Assembly: GCA_910588035.1 (NCBI GenBank)
Contig: CAJUPY010000001.1
Coordinates: 274,814 to 338,813 of the forward strand
Direction of reading: 5' to 3'
Length of the DNA: 64,000 nucleotides
Origin: an uncultured Muribaculaceae bacterium
GTDB lineage: Bacteria > Bacteroidota > Bacteroidia > Bacteroidales > Muribaculaceae
This document shows positions 45,239 to 54,390 of this stretch, one piece after another; position 1 is the stretch's first letter; every line of letters begins with the position of its first letter. The notes under the pieces are model-generated. The model ran no database searches. It was not told the DNA's origin and saw nothing but the letters and a program-made list of their open reading frames with translations. A program made the position numbers and the translations under genes.

Positions 45239-45289
45239 TCAAGTTACATTTTTGAAAGTTAATGTTACATCGGTTACATCTAAACTTGA
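45239..45289 (+). promoter_or_regulatory. Three GTTACAT repeats inside an inverted repeat
   Basis: GTTACAT occurs at 45243-45249, 45264-45270 and 45273-45279. The set is bracketed by TCAAGTT (45239-45245) and AACTTGA (45283-45289). It fills the gap between the two SASA genes. No consensus -7 element follows. Confidence 0.4.
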
Positions 45290-45338
45290 GAAATTAATCG
45301 ACTTTTGTAAAAAATCTAAATACCGTTTACCAATCAAA

Positions 45339-46784
45339 ATGAGACTTATCACATCTGTATTCCTAATTACCTTGACCACTCTGACAAGTCTTGCAGAAAT
45401 CAAACTGCCGTCTGTCATTTCAGACAACATGGTTCTGAAACAAGATGCAAATGCACGTATATGGGGTAAAGCAGATCCTGGTGAAATCATCACGATATCA
45501 CCTTCATGGACCGATAAAACCTATTCGGTAATGACACCTGCCGACGGAAACTGGTCAACGTTTGTTCCGACTCCACCCGCCTTGAAGACAGAACAACAGA
45601 TGGTCTTTAAAAGCGACCGCGACACCGTCACAGTAAACAATATACTGATCGGTGAGGTCTGGTTATGCTCCGGACAAAGCAACATGCTTTTCCCGTTAGG
45701 TCCGGAGAACGGAAAATGGAAATGGAAAGTTGGGGTCGATGATCTTGAAGAACAGTTGAAAGATGCCGATTACCCAGAAATCAGACTTTTCACCGTCGGA
45801 TATCAGGAATCGCCAGGAAAAGAACTTGATGACTGTGCAGGCCAATGGGAGGTGTGCACCCCTGAAAGTGCCTGGAAATTTTCCGCTGTCGGTTTCCTCT
45901 TCGGACGAGAACTCCACAACGAAATAAAGATGCCTGTCGGACTGATCATGGCAGCCCGCGGAGATACCCATGCCGAATCATGGCTAAAAGAAAGACTGAT
46001 GAAAGACAACCGGTTTTATGACGACGTCTATGAACAGTTCGGTCTTGACAAGGTGTCAACATCAAAAAAGCCCTATAAAGTACCGGCAACTCTGTGGAAC
46101 GGCATGATTGCTCCGATTCTCGGATATACTGTCAGCGGCAACATCTGGTATCAGGGCGAAGCAAACGACATGAGAGCGGAAAAATACCAGACAGTTTTCA
46201 CGACTCTGATTGACAGCTGGCGCAAGGAATGGGGTATGCCCGACATGCCTTTCTATTTTGTTCAGATCGCACCATTCCACAGACAGTCACCGGCCATAAG
46301 AGAGGCCCAGCTCAATACGTTCACGAGCGGAATAAAAAACATCGGTATGGCTGTGATCACCGACGGTGGTGACTCTCTCGACATTCACCCACGTAACAAA
46401 AAACTGCCGGCCCACCGATTGGCTCTATGGGCCTTGAACAAGCAATATGGTAAAAATGTCGCTTTCAGCGGACCGGTATTCAAATCGGCTGAAATTGAAG
46501 GAAACAAGATCACCGTCTCTTTTGATTATGCTGAAAACGGGCTTAAAACATCTGACGGCTCTCCGGTAACCGGATTTCATGTTGCCGGAACAGACAAGAT
46601 ATTCTATCCTGCCACTGCCGTCATTGACGATGATAAAGTTATTGTCACATCACACGACGTCGACAATCCGGCCGCGGTCAGATATGGCTACGACTGCTTT
46701 TTCAGAGTAAACTTAATTAATAATGACGGACTACCGGCATCCCCATTTCGCAGCGATGACTGGAATGTTCCAACCAAACACTAA
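45339..46784 (+). CDS. Sialate O-acetylesterase-family (SASA) protein 2
   Basis: A 481-residue secreted paralogue of the preceding gene. The signal peptide is MRLITSVFLITLTTLTSLAE. The nucleophile block is WLCSGQSNM (Ser114), the oxyanion block WYQGEANDM, and the Asp-His pair DSLDIHPRN. ATG 45339 is set by the signal peptide; the frame from 45252 runs through the repeat region. Two diverged copies side by side suggest two acyl positions or two substrates. Whether they act on sialic acid cannot be told from the sequence. Confidence 0.9.
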   Translation: MRLITSVFLITLTTLTSLAEIKLPSVISDNMVLKQDANARIWGKADPGEIITISPSWTDKTYSVMTPADGNWSTFVPTPPALKTEQQMVFKSDRDTVTVNNILIGEVWLCSGQSNMLFPLGPENGKWKWKVGVDDLEEQLKDADYPEIRLFTVGYQESPGKELDDCAGQWEVCTPESAWKFSAVGFLFGRELHNEIKMPVGLIMAARGDTHAESWLKERLMKDNRFYDDVYEQFGLDKVSTSKKPYKVPATLWNGMIAPILGYTVSGNIWYQGEANDMRAEKYQTVFTTLIDSWRKEWGMPDMPFYFVQIAPFHRQSPAIREAQLNTFTSGIKNIGMAVITDGGDSLDIHPRNKKLPAHRLALWALNKQYGKNVAFSGPVFKSAEIEGNKITVSFDYAENGLKTSDGSPVTGFHVAGTDKIFYPATAVIDDDKVIVTSHDVDNPAAVRYGYDCFFRVNLINNDGLPASPFRSDDWNVPTKH

Positions 46785-46795
46785 TCCGTTACACA

Positions 46796-48475
46796 ATGAG
46801 AATTCAAAATTTAATGACCCGGCTTGCGTTCGCAGCCCCATTGGCGATCAGCCTCCAGGCACAGGCCGACGAACGACCGAACATAATTTTCTTTCTTGTC
46901 GATGATTTCGGCTGGATCGAAACTTCTTTACCATTCGGCGAGGAGACATATCCACGCAACCGTCGTTTCCACACACCCAACATGGAGAGACTTGCAAAAC
47001 GCGGAACCATGCTCACAAACGCTTATGCCTGCTCACTGTCGACACCGACGCGCACCAGTCTGATGACCGGTATGAATTCTGCCCACTCACACATCACATC
47101 GTTCAGTTCGCTCTACAAAGACATCGTGCCCGATGCAATCGGTGGTCACCCGGGATCTACAAACGAGAACCTCGGTGACATCTTCGCCCACCCCAAATGG
47201 AACTACAACGCCTTGTGTCCGGCTCAGTTTGACAACGAGCAAGACCGCAAGACCTACGGGCTCAACAACACAACCTATGCCACCCCCCTGCCCCAACTGC
47301 TGCGTGATTCGGGCTATCACACGATTCATGTCGGTAAAGCCCATTGGGCTCCGGCCGGAACTCCCGGATCCAACCCCTACAACATGGGCTTCGTGGTCAA
47401 TATCGCAGGAGCTCAAAACGGCCATCCAAAAAGCTATCTTCCAGAGGAAAACTTCGGTAATCTGCCGGGAAAAGGTGACTATGGATCGGTCATGAATATG
47501 TCACAGTACTACGACAGCGGAATTCACCTGACCGAGGCTATAACCCTCGAGGCATTGAAAACCCTCGACAACCCGATCAGACAGAAACAACCGTTCTTCC
47601 TCTATTTCGCACACTACACCAACCACACCCCGATTCAACGTGACGACCGTTTCGTCCAGCGTTATCTCGATGAAGGTCAGGACGAGGGAGAGGCACGATA
47701 TGCATCTATGGTTGAAGGAATGGACAAGAGCCTCGGAGACGTTCTTGACTATATTGACAATAAAGGCATCGCTGACAACACTGTCATCATCTTCTACAGC
47801 GATAACGGTCCCCACAGCGTAGGAGGCGAGAAAGGCGGAGAAATGCACACGCAGGCAATGCCGCTGCGCGAAGGAAAAGGTTCTGTCTATGAGGGCGGCA
47901 TCAGAGTCCCGATGATGGTGGCCTGGCCCGGAAAAGTCGCTCCCGACACACGAATCAACACTCCTGTGGTCGTGGAAGACTTCTTCCCGTCGTTTTGCGA
48001 ACTCGCCGGCATAAATAATCCGGAGACAGTGCAGACCCGCGACGGACAATCGTTTGTCAAACTTGTCACCGACGGATCGCAGTATGTCGCAAAAGCGGCC
48101 AAGGAAGGTAAGATAAAGAATCAGAAAGAGGCCAATGCGTTTGAGATTCCTGCCGAAGTAGGCGGTCTTGATCCTGAGAGAGACCTGATATTCCATTATC
48201 CCCACCAGTTAAGATTTGAAGATCAAGACGACATTGACTTCATGACTGCCATGCGTCGAGGAGACTGGAAACTTGTCTACCGCATGCACACCGGAGAACT
48301 TGAACTTTACAATTTGCGTGAAGATCTTGGCGAACGCAACAATCTCGCGCCAAAACATAAAGAAATGGTCAAATCAATGGCCAAAGACCTTGGAGACCAA
48401 CTGAGAAAATGGGATGCGTCGATGCCGACCGTGCGTGCGACAGGCAAAACCGTTCCCCTGCCCGATGAAATTTAA
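46796..48475 (+). CDS. Sulfatase (S1 family, Ser-type)
   Basis: A 559-residue secreted enzyme with a signal peptide to about residue 24 (LQAQADE). It shows the metal-binding PNIIFFLVDDFGW, the active-site block CSLSTPTRTSLMTG and the FYSDNGPHS metal block. In the block the C/S-x-P-x-R motif reads S82-T-P-T-R86, so the residue converted to formylglycine would be Ser82, needing an anaerobic maturase, which is not in the window. The fold also covers phosphodiesterases and phosphonate hydrolases; in this phosphoesterase-rich cluster that alternative should be kept open. Confidence 0.88.
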   Translation: MRIQNLMTRLAFAAPLAISLQAQADERPNIIFFLVDDFGWIETSLPFGEETYPRNRRFHTPNMERLAKRGTMLTNAYACSLSTPTRTSLMTGMNSAHSHITSFSSLYKDIVPDAIGGHPGSTNENLGDIFAHPKWNYNALCPAQFDNEQDRKTYGLNNTTYATPLPQLLRDSGYHTIHVGKAHWAPAGTPGSNPYNMGFVVNIAGAQNGHPKSYLPEENFGNLPGKGDYGSVMNMSQYYDSGIHLTEAITLEALKTLDNPIRQKQPFFLYFAHYTNHTPIQRDDRFVQRYLDEGQDEGEARYASMVEGMDKSLGDVLDYIDNKGIADNTVIIFYSDNGPHSVGGEKGGEMHTQAMPLREGKGSVYEGGIRVPMMVAWPGKVAPDTRINTPVVVEDFFPSFCELAGINNPETVQTRDGQSFVKLVTDGSQYVAKAAKEGKIKNQKEANAFEIPAEVGGLDPERDLIFHYPHQLRFEDQDDIDFMTAMRRGDWKLVYRMHTGELELYNLREDLGERNNLAPKHKEMVKSMAKDLGDQLRKWDASMPTVRATGKTVPLPDEI

Positions 48476-48501
48476 TCAATCCATCACCTTATATTTTCAC
48501 A

Positions 48502-50295
48502 ATGAAATTCAAAATCAATCTCATTTCAACTTTTGCCGCCTTAGCCCTGCTGGCTTCATGTAGCGACAAAAACGATGATCCAAAACCTGAAAAGCCGGAC
48601 ACTCCCGATCCGAAGCCGACCGACATTTTTGACGTTCCCGACAAAGACGGCTACAACATAAAAGGTGTTGTCTATGAGGGTCAGACCCCAATTGCCGATG
48701 TTGTTGTCAGCGACGGTGTCTCGGTAGTCAAGACCGACGAAAACGGACGCTATTATCTTAACACCGACAAAAGCAAAAGCCATGTTTTCATCTCGATTCC
48801 TTCCGGATATAGCGTTGAGAACGATAAAGTTTATCCTAAGTTCTATTCAAAGTTCACAGCCACAGACCGTAACGTAATCGAGCAGCATAATTTCAAACTT
48901 ACAAAAAACAGTAACAAGGAATATGTGGTCATAGCTCTCGCCGACCTTCATATCGCCAACGTCAGACAGACTCCCGAGCAGTTCACCAACAAATATCTGC
49001 CTGATCTCAACGCGACAATCGACAGCTATAAGCAGCAAGGTAAAGATGTCTATGTTGTCACCCTCGGCGACGAGTCACATGACCTCTACTGGTATTCCAA
49101 AAACCTTGCATTGGGTGCGATAAAACCCTATATTGAAAAGATCCACGCCCCTATGTTCAATTGCATGGGCAACCATGACAACGACCCATATTGTGCCGAT
49201 GATTTCCTTGCTGAAAATGTCTGGCGTAACGAAATGGGTCCCACCTATTATTCTTTTAACCTCGGCGACGTGCACTATGTTGTTCTTGACAACATCCGCT
49301 ACACAAACAAAGGAGGGTCACAGGGTCAGCTCGGCGACCGTGAGTATGACAAGATCGTGACCGCAGAACAATATGCGTGGCTCAAAAAAGATCTCGAGAC
49401 AGTCAGCAAATCGACTCCGATCGTGGTTTGCATGCATGCTCCCTACTTCGACAAAGCGAAACTCTACAACAATTCCCAGACTCCACGCACCCGCTATGCC
49501 CTCGACGACGAGAAGACACTTTCTACATATCTCTCCGGGTTCTCAAAAGTCACCATTCTCTCTGGGCACGCACACCTCAATTCAGTCACGGCCGAGAATA
49601 ACATTCGTGAATTCAACATCGGAGGTTCAAACGGTTCACTCTGGTATACGGGACAGAGCCACATGGCCGGAAACCACATTTGCCGCGACGGCTCGTTCGG
49701 AGGCTATTTCGTAATGGAAGTTTATGGTAAGAACTATGAAAGCTATTACAAATCAATCGGCTGCGACCGCAACTACCAGTTCCGCACCTACGACATCAAC
49801 CACAGCTTCATCAAGAAGAGCAAATTCTTCCCCTCGTCAAAACGCAGCAATCCTGAGGTGATCAGTCTTTTCAATGAAAAAGCGAGTGACACCGCGACCG
49901 GCTACGGCTGCATGGACGAATACTGCGGAGTGGTCATCGACGGCAAACGCGTGGAGCGCACCGACAACATGGTCTTCATCAACGTCTTCAATTTTGATGA
50001 CCGCTGGAAGATTGAAGTGACAGAAAATGGCAAATCGCTTCCCGTGACCCGTTTCAACGCCTATGATCCACTGCACATCGCCTCACTCGCATGCAAACTT
50101 CTTGAGAATGGCGAGAAGAGCGCGAACGAGGAGAATATCACCGGCGGTCGTCTCCCCGCCCTGACCTCACACATGTTCAAAGTCCAGGCATCATCACCGA
50201 CATCGACCCTCTCAATCAGAGTGACCGACGGAAACGGTAAGATTTATACCGAAGAGATGAAACGTCCGAAACAGCTTGAAATCGACATGAAATAA
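48502..50295 (+). CDS. Calcineurin-like phosphoesterase lipoprotein
   Basis: A 597-residue lipoprotein with lipobox LLAS-C20 and an acidic, proline-rich linker after it (surface export likely). An N-terminal Ig-like domain (about 50-130, GVVYEGQTPIADVVVSDG) precedes the metallophosphoesterase domain (about 138-365). The metal motifs are ALADLHI, TLGDESHD, CMGNHDND, CMHAPY and LSGHAHL. The second motif has GDESHD where many relatives have GD plus N or H. A C-terminal beta domain completes the three-part architecture known from Bacteroidetes. It hydrolyses a phosphomono- or diester, unspecified. It closes the cluster and is followed by a terminator. Confidence 0.9.
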   Translation: MKFKINLISTFAALALLASCSDKNDDPKPEKPDTPDPKPTDIFDVPDKDGYNIKGVVYEGQTPIADVVVSDGVSVVKTDENGRYYLNTDKSKSHVFISIPSGYSVENDKVYPKFYSKFTATDRNVIEQHNFKLTKNSNKEYVVIALADLHIANVRQTPEQFTNKYLPDLNATIDSYKQQGKDVYVVTLGDESHDLYWYSKNLALGAIKPYIEKIHAPMFNCMGNHDNDPYCADDFLAENVWRNEMGPTYYSFNLGDVHYVVLDNIRYTNKGGSQGQLGDREYDKIVTAEQYAWLKKDLETVSKSTPIVVCMHAPYFDKAKLYNNSQTPRTRYALDDEKTLSTYLSGFSKVTILSGHAHLNSVTAENNIREFNIGGSNGSLWYTGQSHMAGNHICRDGSFGGYFVMEVYGKNYESYYKSIGCDRNYQFRTYDINHSFIKKSKFFPSSKRSNPEVISLFNEKASDTATGYGCMDEYCGVVIDGKRVERTDNMVFINVFNFDDRWKIEVTENGKSLPVTRFNAYDPLHIASLACKLLENGEKSANEENITGGRLPALTSHMFKVQASSPTSTLSIRVTDGNGKIYTEEMKRPKQLEIDMK

Positions 50296-50303
50296 TAAAC
50301 CAC

Positions 50304-50341
50304 GCCGCGGTGTCTGTCATCGTCGGGATGCCGCGGCTTTT
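50304..50341 (+). terminator. Terminator after the phosphoesterase gene
   Basis: GCCGCGG (50304-50310) pairs with CCGCGGC (50331-50337), then TTTTC. It marks the end of the esterase cluster. Confidence 0.85.
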
Positions 50342-50382
50342 CACAATAACTTAATTTTCCCAACCACCAAAATCATTACAAC

Positions 50383-51384
50383 ATGAAGATTAAAAATTTA
50401 CTTCTGACTCTCTCTTGCGCCTCTGTTGTTTTCGGTGCAACCGCACAAAGCCATCACGGTTTCTACTACAAGCCAGACCAGGAGATGATAGACGCATCGC
50501 TTGAAAGTGATTCAAAAGCCCCGAAATCGTTGACACCGTGGTTCAATACCACTGAGTTTGTCATGCCTATGTATAACGACGCCAAGACCGATCTGGTTCC
50601 GAGCACAATCTATGAAGGCAACAAGACAGACCTGATTCCCCGTCAGGCAAAAATCGATGCAAATGCAGCCAAACTCAACGGTGCGGTAATGGAAGCCACA
50701 TTCGCTGATGACGGCGTCATGTGGGTGACAGCTCCCTCCACAGCCCAGTTCCCGACGGCAGGGACAGCCGTCACCGCTCCCGGAACGGTTGTATTCCATC
50801 TTGTTCTCGGAAGTACCCCCCACCGCATCAATGATACAGACAACGTACTGAGCTACACCGGTGACCGTGCATATCTCTCTGACTGCAACGGTGTCAACAT
50901 CGGTATCTGTCTCCCCGAAGGTGCTACCGTCAAAGCCTACCTGTCAACACCAAACATCAACGCAAAGAACGCCGGCGGATATGACTCACTCGGTGACGTA
51001 ATGCGCACGGCAGCCTTTGATTTTGACAATGTCGCAACCGGCAAATATGTCGAGGTCAACTCAGGCGCACCCTACAACAGCCTCGCCTGCATCGAGATGA
51101 CAGAAGAACACAATCCCAAGTGGCCCGACGGATATTGTGCAAAATATATCGATGTAGTCGTCTATAACGTCAAGGCAGGTGACAAAGTCGGTTTCGGCGG
51201 TCTCCAGACTCTTCACCCGGGTTGGACTCCGGCAGTCTTCGCAGGTGTTGAAGAGATCACAGTCGACAACGAAAACTCACCTGTCGAATACTTCAACCTT
51301 CAGGGAATCCGCGTAAACAACCCCGAAAACGGCCTCTACATTCGCCGTCAGGGCACTCAGGTCAGCAAAGTCGTGATCAAATAA
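50383..51384 (+). CDS. Secreted protein of unknown function with C-terminal sorting-like motif
   Basis: A 333-residue protein with a signal peptide ending at FGATAQ (about residue 22). The body is beta-rich and not recognised. The last 35 residues (VEYFNLQGIRVNNPENGLYIRRQ to KVVIK) match a terminal motif common on secreted Bacteroidales proteins that resembles type IX secretion sorting domains. Export to the surface or medium is therefore likely but not proven. It stands between two terminators with no clear partner, so its link with the esterase cluster upstream is uncertain. Confidence 0.75.
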   Translation: MKIKNLLLTLSCASVVFGATAQSHHGFYYKPDQEMIDASLESDSKAPKSLTPWFNTTEFVMPMYNDAKTDLVPSTIYEGNKTDLIPRQAKIDANAAKLNGAVMEATFADDGVMWVTAPSTAQFPTAGTAVTAPGTVVFHLVLGSTPHRINDTDNVLSYTGDRAYLSDCNGVNIGICLPEGATVKAYLSTPNINAKNAGGYDSLGDVMRTAAFDFDNVATGKYVEVNSGAPYNSLACIEMTEEHNPKWPDGYCAKYIDVVVYNVKAGDKVGFGGLQTLHPGWTPAVFAGVEEITVDNENSPVEYFNLQGIRVNNPENGLYIRRQGTQVSKVVIK

Positions 51385-51405
51385 GCTTACAACCAAGACA
51401 CTTAC

Positions 51406-51449
51406 GCCGCACCGGACTATTTTTATGTCCGGTGCGGTCTTTTTTTTTG
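51406..51449 (+). terminator. Strong Rho-independent terminator
   Basis: CCGCACCGGAC (51407-51417) pairs perfectly with GTCCGGTGCGG (51427-51437) and is followed by TCTTTTTTTTT. Confidence 0.95.
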
Positions 51450-51480
51450 TTAAAAAGCAAAATTTAACCGAATATTTTTT

Positions 51481-51488
51481 TACCTTTG
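51481..51488 (+). promoter_or_regulatory. -7 element of the rhamnose operon
   Basis: TACCTTTG matches the consensus. No -33 TTG is found at the usual distance, as expected for an activator-dependent promoter. The 96-base leader has outer complementary segments CGTTGA and TCAACG (51495-51537) that can fold. Confidence 0.6.
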
Positions 51489-51584
51489 TCGAAACGTTGA
51501 TGCGCTGAGGCGCGCGGTCGCCATGCTATTTCAACGTTACAGACCTGAACATCAACAAATAAAACATACCTTTAACCAAAAACC

Positions 51585-53057
51585 ATGTCACGTTACTTTT
51601 TAGCAGTCGACCTTGGAGCGACAAGCGGACGTACGATTCTCGGCACAATCGATGCCGGAGGTAAACTGACGACCGAAGAAATAAACCGTTTCAAATATAA
51701 GATGATGCCTATCGACGGCCATCTTTATTGGAACATCTATTATATTTTCGAGCAAATCAAAGAAGGCATGGCCATCGTGGGCCGTAAAGGCATTGTGCCG
51801 GCCTCGATTGGCGTTGACACATGGGGTGTCGATTACGCGTGTATAGCTGAAGACGGCTCGTTAGTCGGTCTGCCCCACGCCTACCGTGACCCGCAGCTCA
51901 ACGGCGCGAAAGACCGTTTCTTTGAAAAAGTCATGAGTGCGTCACAACTCTACCGACGCACCGGAATCCAGCATCTCGAATTCAACACCGTTTTCCAGCT
52001 TAACGAATATAAAGATACATTTGCCGTCAAAGCAGCTTCCAAACTCGCTTTCATTCCCGACGCGATCTCATATCTCCTGACCGGGAATCTGGTAACGGAA
52101 TACACCATAGCCTCAACCGGAGCGATTCTCAATCCTGAGACACGCTCTCTCGATACAGAACTGCTGGAAACGATAGGCATTCCGGCTGAAAAATTCGGTA
52201 AAATGGCAGAACCCGGAACAGTAATCGGAACCTTGAAACCGTCGATCGCTGCAGAGACCGGACTTCCTGAAGTGCCCGTTGTCGCAGTTGCCGGACATGA
52301 CACGGCATCGGCAGTCGCAGCCGTTCCGGCCGAAGACGCCAACTTCGCCTATCTTTCAAGCGGCACATGGTCATTAATGGGTATTGAATCTCCTTGCCCT
52401 GTCATCAACGACCTCACCGAAGAATACAACATCACCAATGAAGGAGGCATCGAATCGACAGTCCGTGTGTTGAAAAACATAACCGGAATGTGGATTGTAG
52501 AACAATGTCTCGCATGTTGGAAAAAAGAGGGACACGACTACAGCTATCCCGAAATGGTGGCTCTTGCCGAGGCTGCTCCGGAATTTTTAGCGTTCATCGA
52601 CCCCGATGATGCAGCATTCGTATGCCCCGACAACATGCCTCAGGCAATCGAACGTTATTGCAAGGCAACAGGCCAGAAAGTTCCACAGACCCACGGCGAA
52701 TTCATTCGCGTGATTTTCGAGAGCCTCGCTCTGAAATATCGCTGGATTCTCGATGTGTTCCGCAAACTGGCTTCGTCGCCTGTCAAACGTCTGCACGTTA
52801 TCGGAGGTGGCTCGCGCAACCGGTTCCTGAACCAGCTGACAGCCGATGCAATCGGCATGGAGGTTGTGGCCGGTCCGGCCGAAGGAACTGCCATTGGCAA
52901 CATCATGCTCCAGGCTAAAGCCGACGGTCTCGTCAACTCTCTGACAGAAATGCGACAGATAATAGCCCGCAGCATTGAAATCGAACGTTTCCAACCACGC
53001 GACAAAGAGAAATGGGAAAAGGCGTTCGCCGACTATAAATCAACAATGAAACTATAA
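51585..53057 (+). CDS. rhaB: Rhamnulokinase
   Basis: Phosphorylates L-rhamnulose. The 490-residue FGGY-family kinase starts with the phosphate-1 motif AVDLGATSGRTILGTID. It shows GVDTWGVDYACIAEDG, the TGIQHLEFNTVFQL block typical of rhamnulokinase, VAGHDTASAVAAVP and the ADP-binding VIGGGSRNRFLNQLTADA. It is the first gene of the operon, with 28 bases to rhaA. Confidence 0.96.
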   Translation: MSRYFLAVDLGATSGRTILGTIDAGGKLTTEEINRFKYKMMPIDGHLYWNIYYIFEQIKEGMAIVGRKGIVPASIGVDTWGVDYACIAEDGSLVGLPHAYRDPQLNGAKDRFFEKVMSASQLYRRTGIQHLEFNTVFQLNEYKDTFAVKAASKLAFIPDAISYLLTGNLVTEYTIASTGAILNPETRSLDTELLETIGIPAEKFGKMAEPGTVIGTLKPSIAAETGLPEVPVVAVAGHDTASAVAAVPAEDANFAYLSSGTWSLMGIESPCPVINDLTEEYNITNEGGIESTVRVLKNITGMWIVEQCLACWKKEGHDYSYPEMVALAEAAPEFLAFIDPDDAAFVCPDNMPQAIERYCKATGQKVPQTHGEFIRVIFESLALKYRWILDVFRKLASSPVKRLHVIGGGSRNRFLNQLTADAIGMEVVAGPAEGTAIGNIMLQAKADGLVNSLTEMRQIIARSIEIERFQPRDKEKWEKAFADYKSTMKL

Positions 53058-53085
53058 TTTTTTACCTTAATACATTTAAAACCCT

Positions 53086-54339
53086 ATGAACGAACAACAA
53101 ATTCGTCAGGCATACGAAATTGCCAAAGAACGTTACGCCGCACTTGGCGTAGACACTGAGAAAGTACTCAAACTCATGCAGGATTTCCACCTGAGCATGC
53201 ATTGCTGGCAAGCCGATGACGTTGCAGGTTTTGAAAACCAGGGTGGCTCACTGACCGGTGGCATACAGGTTAACGGAAACTATCCGGGTAAAGCCCGCAA
53301 CATGGAAGAACTCCGTGCCGACATTCTTTACGCAATGAGCCTCATTCCCGGAAAGCACCGCTTGAATCTCCATGAGATTTACGGTGATTTCGGTGGTAAA
53401 TTCGTTGACCGTGATGAAGTTGAACCCACACATTTCGCAAGCTGGATTGAGTGGGCCAACGCAAACGGCATCAAGCTCGATTTTAACTCGACTTCATTCT
53501 CACACCCCAAGAGCGGCGACCTCAGCCTTGCCAATCCCGATAAATCTATCCGCGATTTCTGGATCGAGCACTCAAAACGCTGCCGCGCCATTTCACAGGC
53601 AATCGGTGAAGCACAGGGTGACCCCTGTATCATGAACACCTGGGTACACGACGGTTCAAAAGACATCACAGTCAACCGCTACCTCTATCGTGAGCTTCTC
53701 AAAGACTCTCTCGACCAGATCTTCGAGCACAAATATGACATGATGCGCGACTGTGTCGAATCTAAAGTATTCGGCATCGGTCTTGAAAGCTATACAGTCG
53801 GTTCAAATGACTTCTATACGGCATACGCCGCCAAGAACGACATGATGATCACCCTCGACACCGGTCACTTCCACCCGACCGAAAGCGTCGCTGATAAAGT
53901 GTCTTCAATGCTTCTTTTCGTGCCTGAGCTCATGCTCCACGTCAGCCGCCCCGTCCGTTGGGACTCAGACCACGTCACTATCATGGACGACCCGACACTC
54001 GATCTGTTCAGCGAAATCGTCCGTGCCGGAGCCCTTAACCGCGTACACTACGGTCTCGACTACTTCGACGGCACACTCAACCGCATCGGCGCATATGTCA
54101 TCGGTAGCCGTGCCGCCCAGAAATGCATGCTCCGCGCTCTGCTCGAGCCGACCGACATGATCCGCGACCTTGAGCTCAAAGACAAGAGATTTGAGCGTCT
54201 CGCACTTCTCGAAGAAGCGAAAGTTCTTCCCTGGAACGCCGTCTACGATGAGTTCTGCCTGCGCAACAATGTACCCGTCGGCGAGTCTTACATCGCCGAG
54301 GTGCAGAAATACGAAGCAGACGTCACCTCAAAACGATAA
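53086..54339 (+). CDS. rhaA: L-rhamnose isomerase
   Basis: Converts L-rhamnose to L-rhamnulose with a metal cofactor. The 417 residues match the family: SMHCWQADDVAGFE, GKHRLNLHEIYGDF, LDFNSTSFSHPKS, NTWVHDGSKDI, LDTGHFHPTE and HVSRPVRWDSDHV, where the His/Asp metal ligands lie. Length is standard. It is followed by a hairpin at the place where other Bacteroides rhamnose operons carry the permease gene. Confidence 0.97.
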   Translation: MNEQQIRQAYEIAKERYAALGVDTEKVLKLMQDFHLSMHCWQADDVAGFENQGGSLTGGIQVNGNYPGKARNMEELRADILYAMSLIPGKHRLNLHEIYGDFGGKFVDRDEVEPTHFASWIEWANANGIKLDFNSTSFSHPKSGDLSLANPDKSIRDFWIEHSKRCRAISQAIGEAQGDPCIMNTWVHDGSKDITVNRYLYRELLKDSLDQIFEHKYDMMRDCVESKVFGIGLESYTVGSNDFYTAYAAKNDMMITLDTGHFHPTESVADKVSSMLLFVPELMLHVSRPVRWDSDHVTIMDDPTLDLFSEIVRAGALNRVHYGLDYFDGTLNRIGAYVIGSRAAQKCMLRALLEPTDMIRDLELKDKRFERLALLEEAKVLPWNAVYDEFCLRNNVPVGESYIAEVQKYEADVTSKR

Positions 54340-54349
54340 CATCAATCTT

Positions 54350-54390
54350 TTGCAAGCGCAACTTAATGTCAAGCTGCGCTTGCAATTTAT
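54350..54390 (+). terminator. Hairpin with T-rich tail between rhaA and rhaD
   Basis: TTGCAAGCGCA (54350-54360) pairs with TGCGCTTGCAA (54375-54385), followed by TTTATTTT. It could lower rhaD and fucO expression relative to rhaB and rhaA. Confidence 0.75.

Noticed and set aside
43793..46784. Sialic acid utilisation locus
   Set aside because: SASA-family names suggest sialate, but no sialidase, nanA, nanE or N-acetylmannosamine gene is in the window.
47501..48205. Antisense frame of 234 codons opposite the sulfatase gene
   Set aside because: No recognisable domain and the opposite strand has clear sulfatase motifs.
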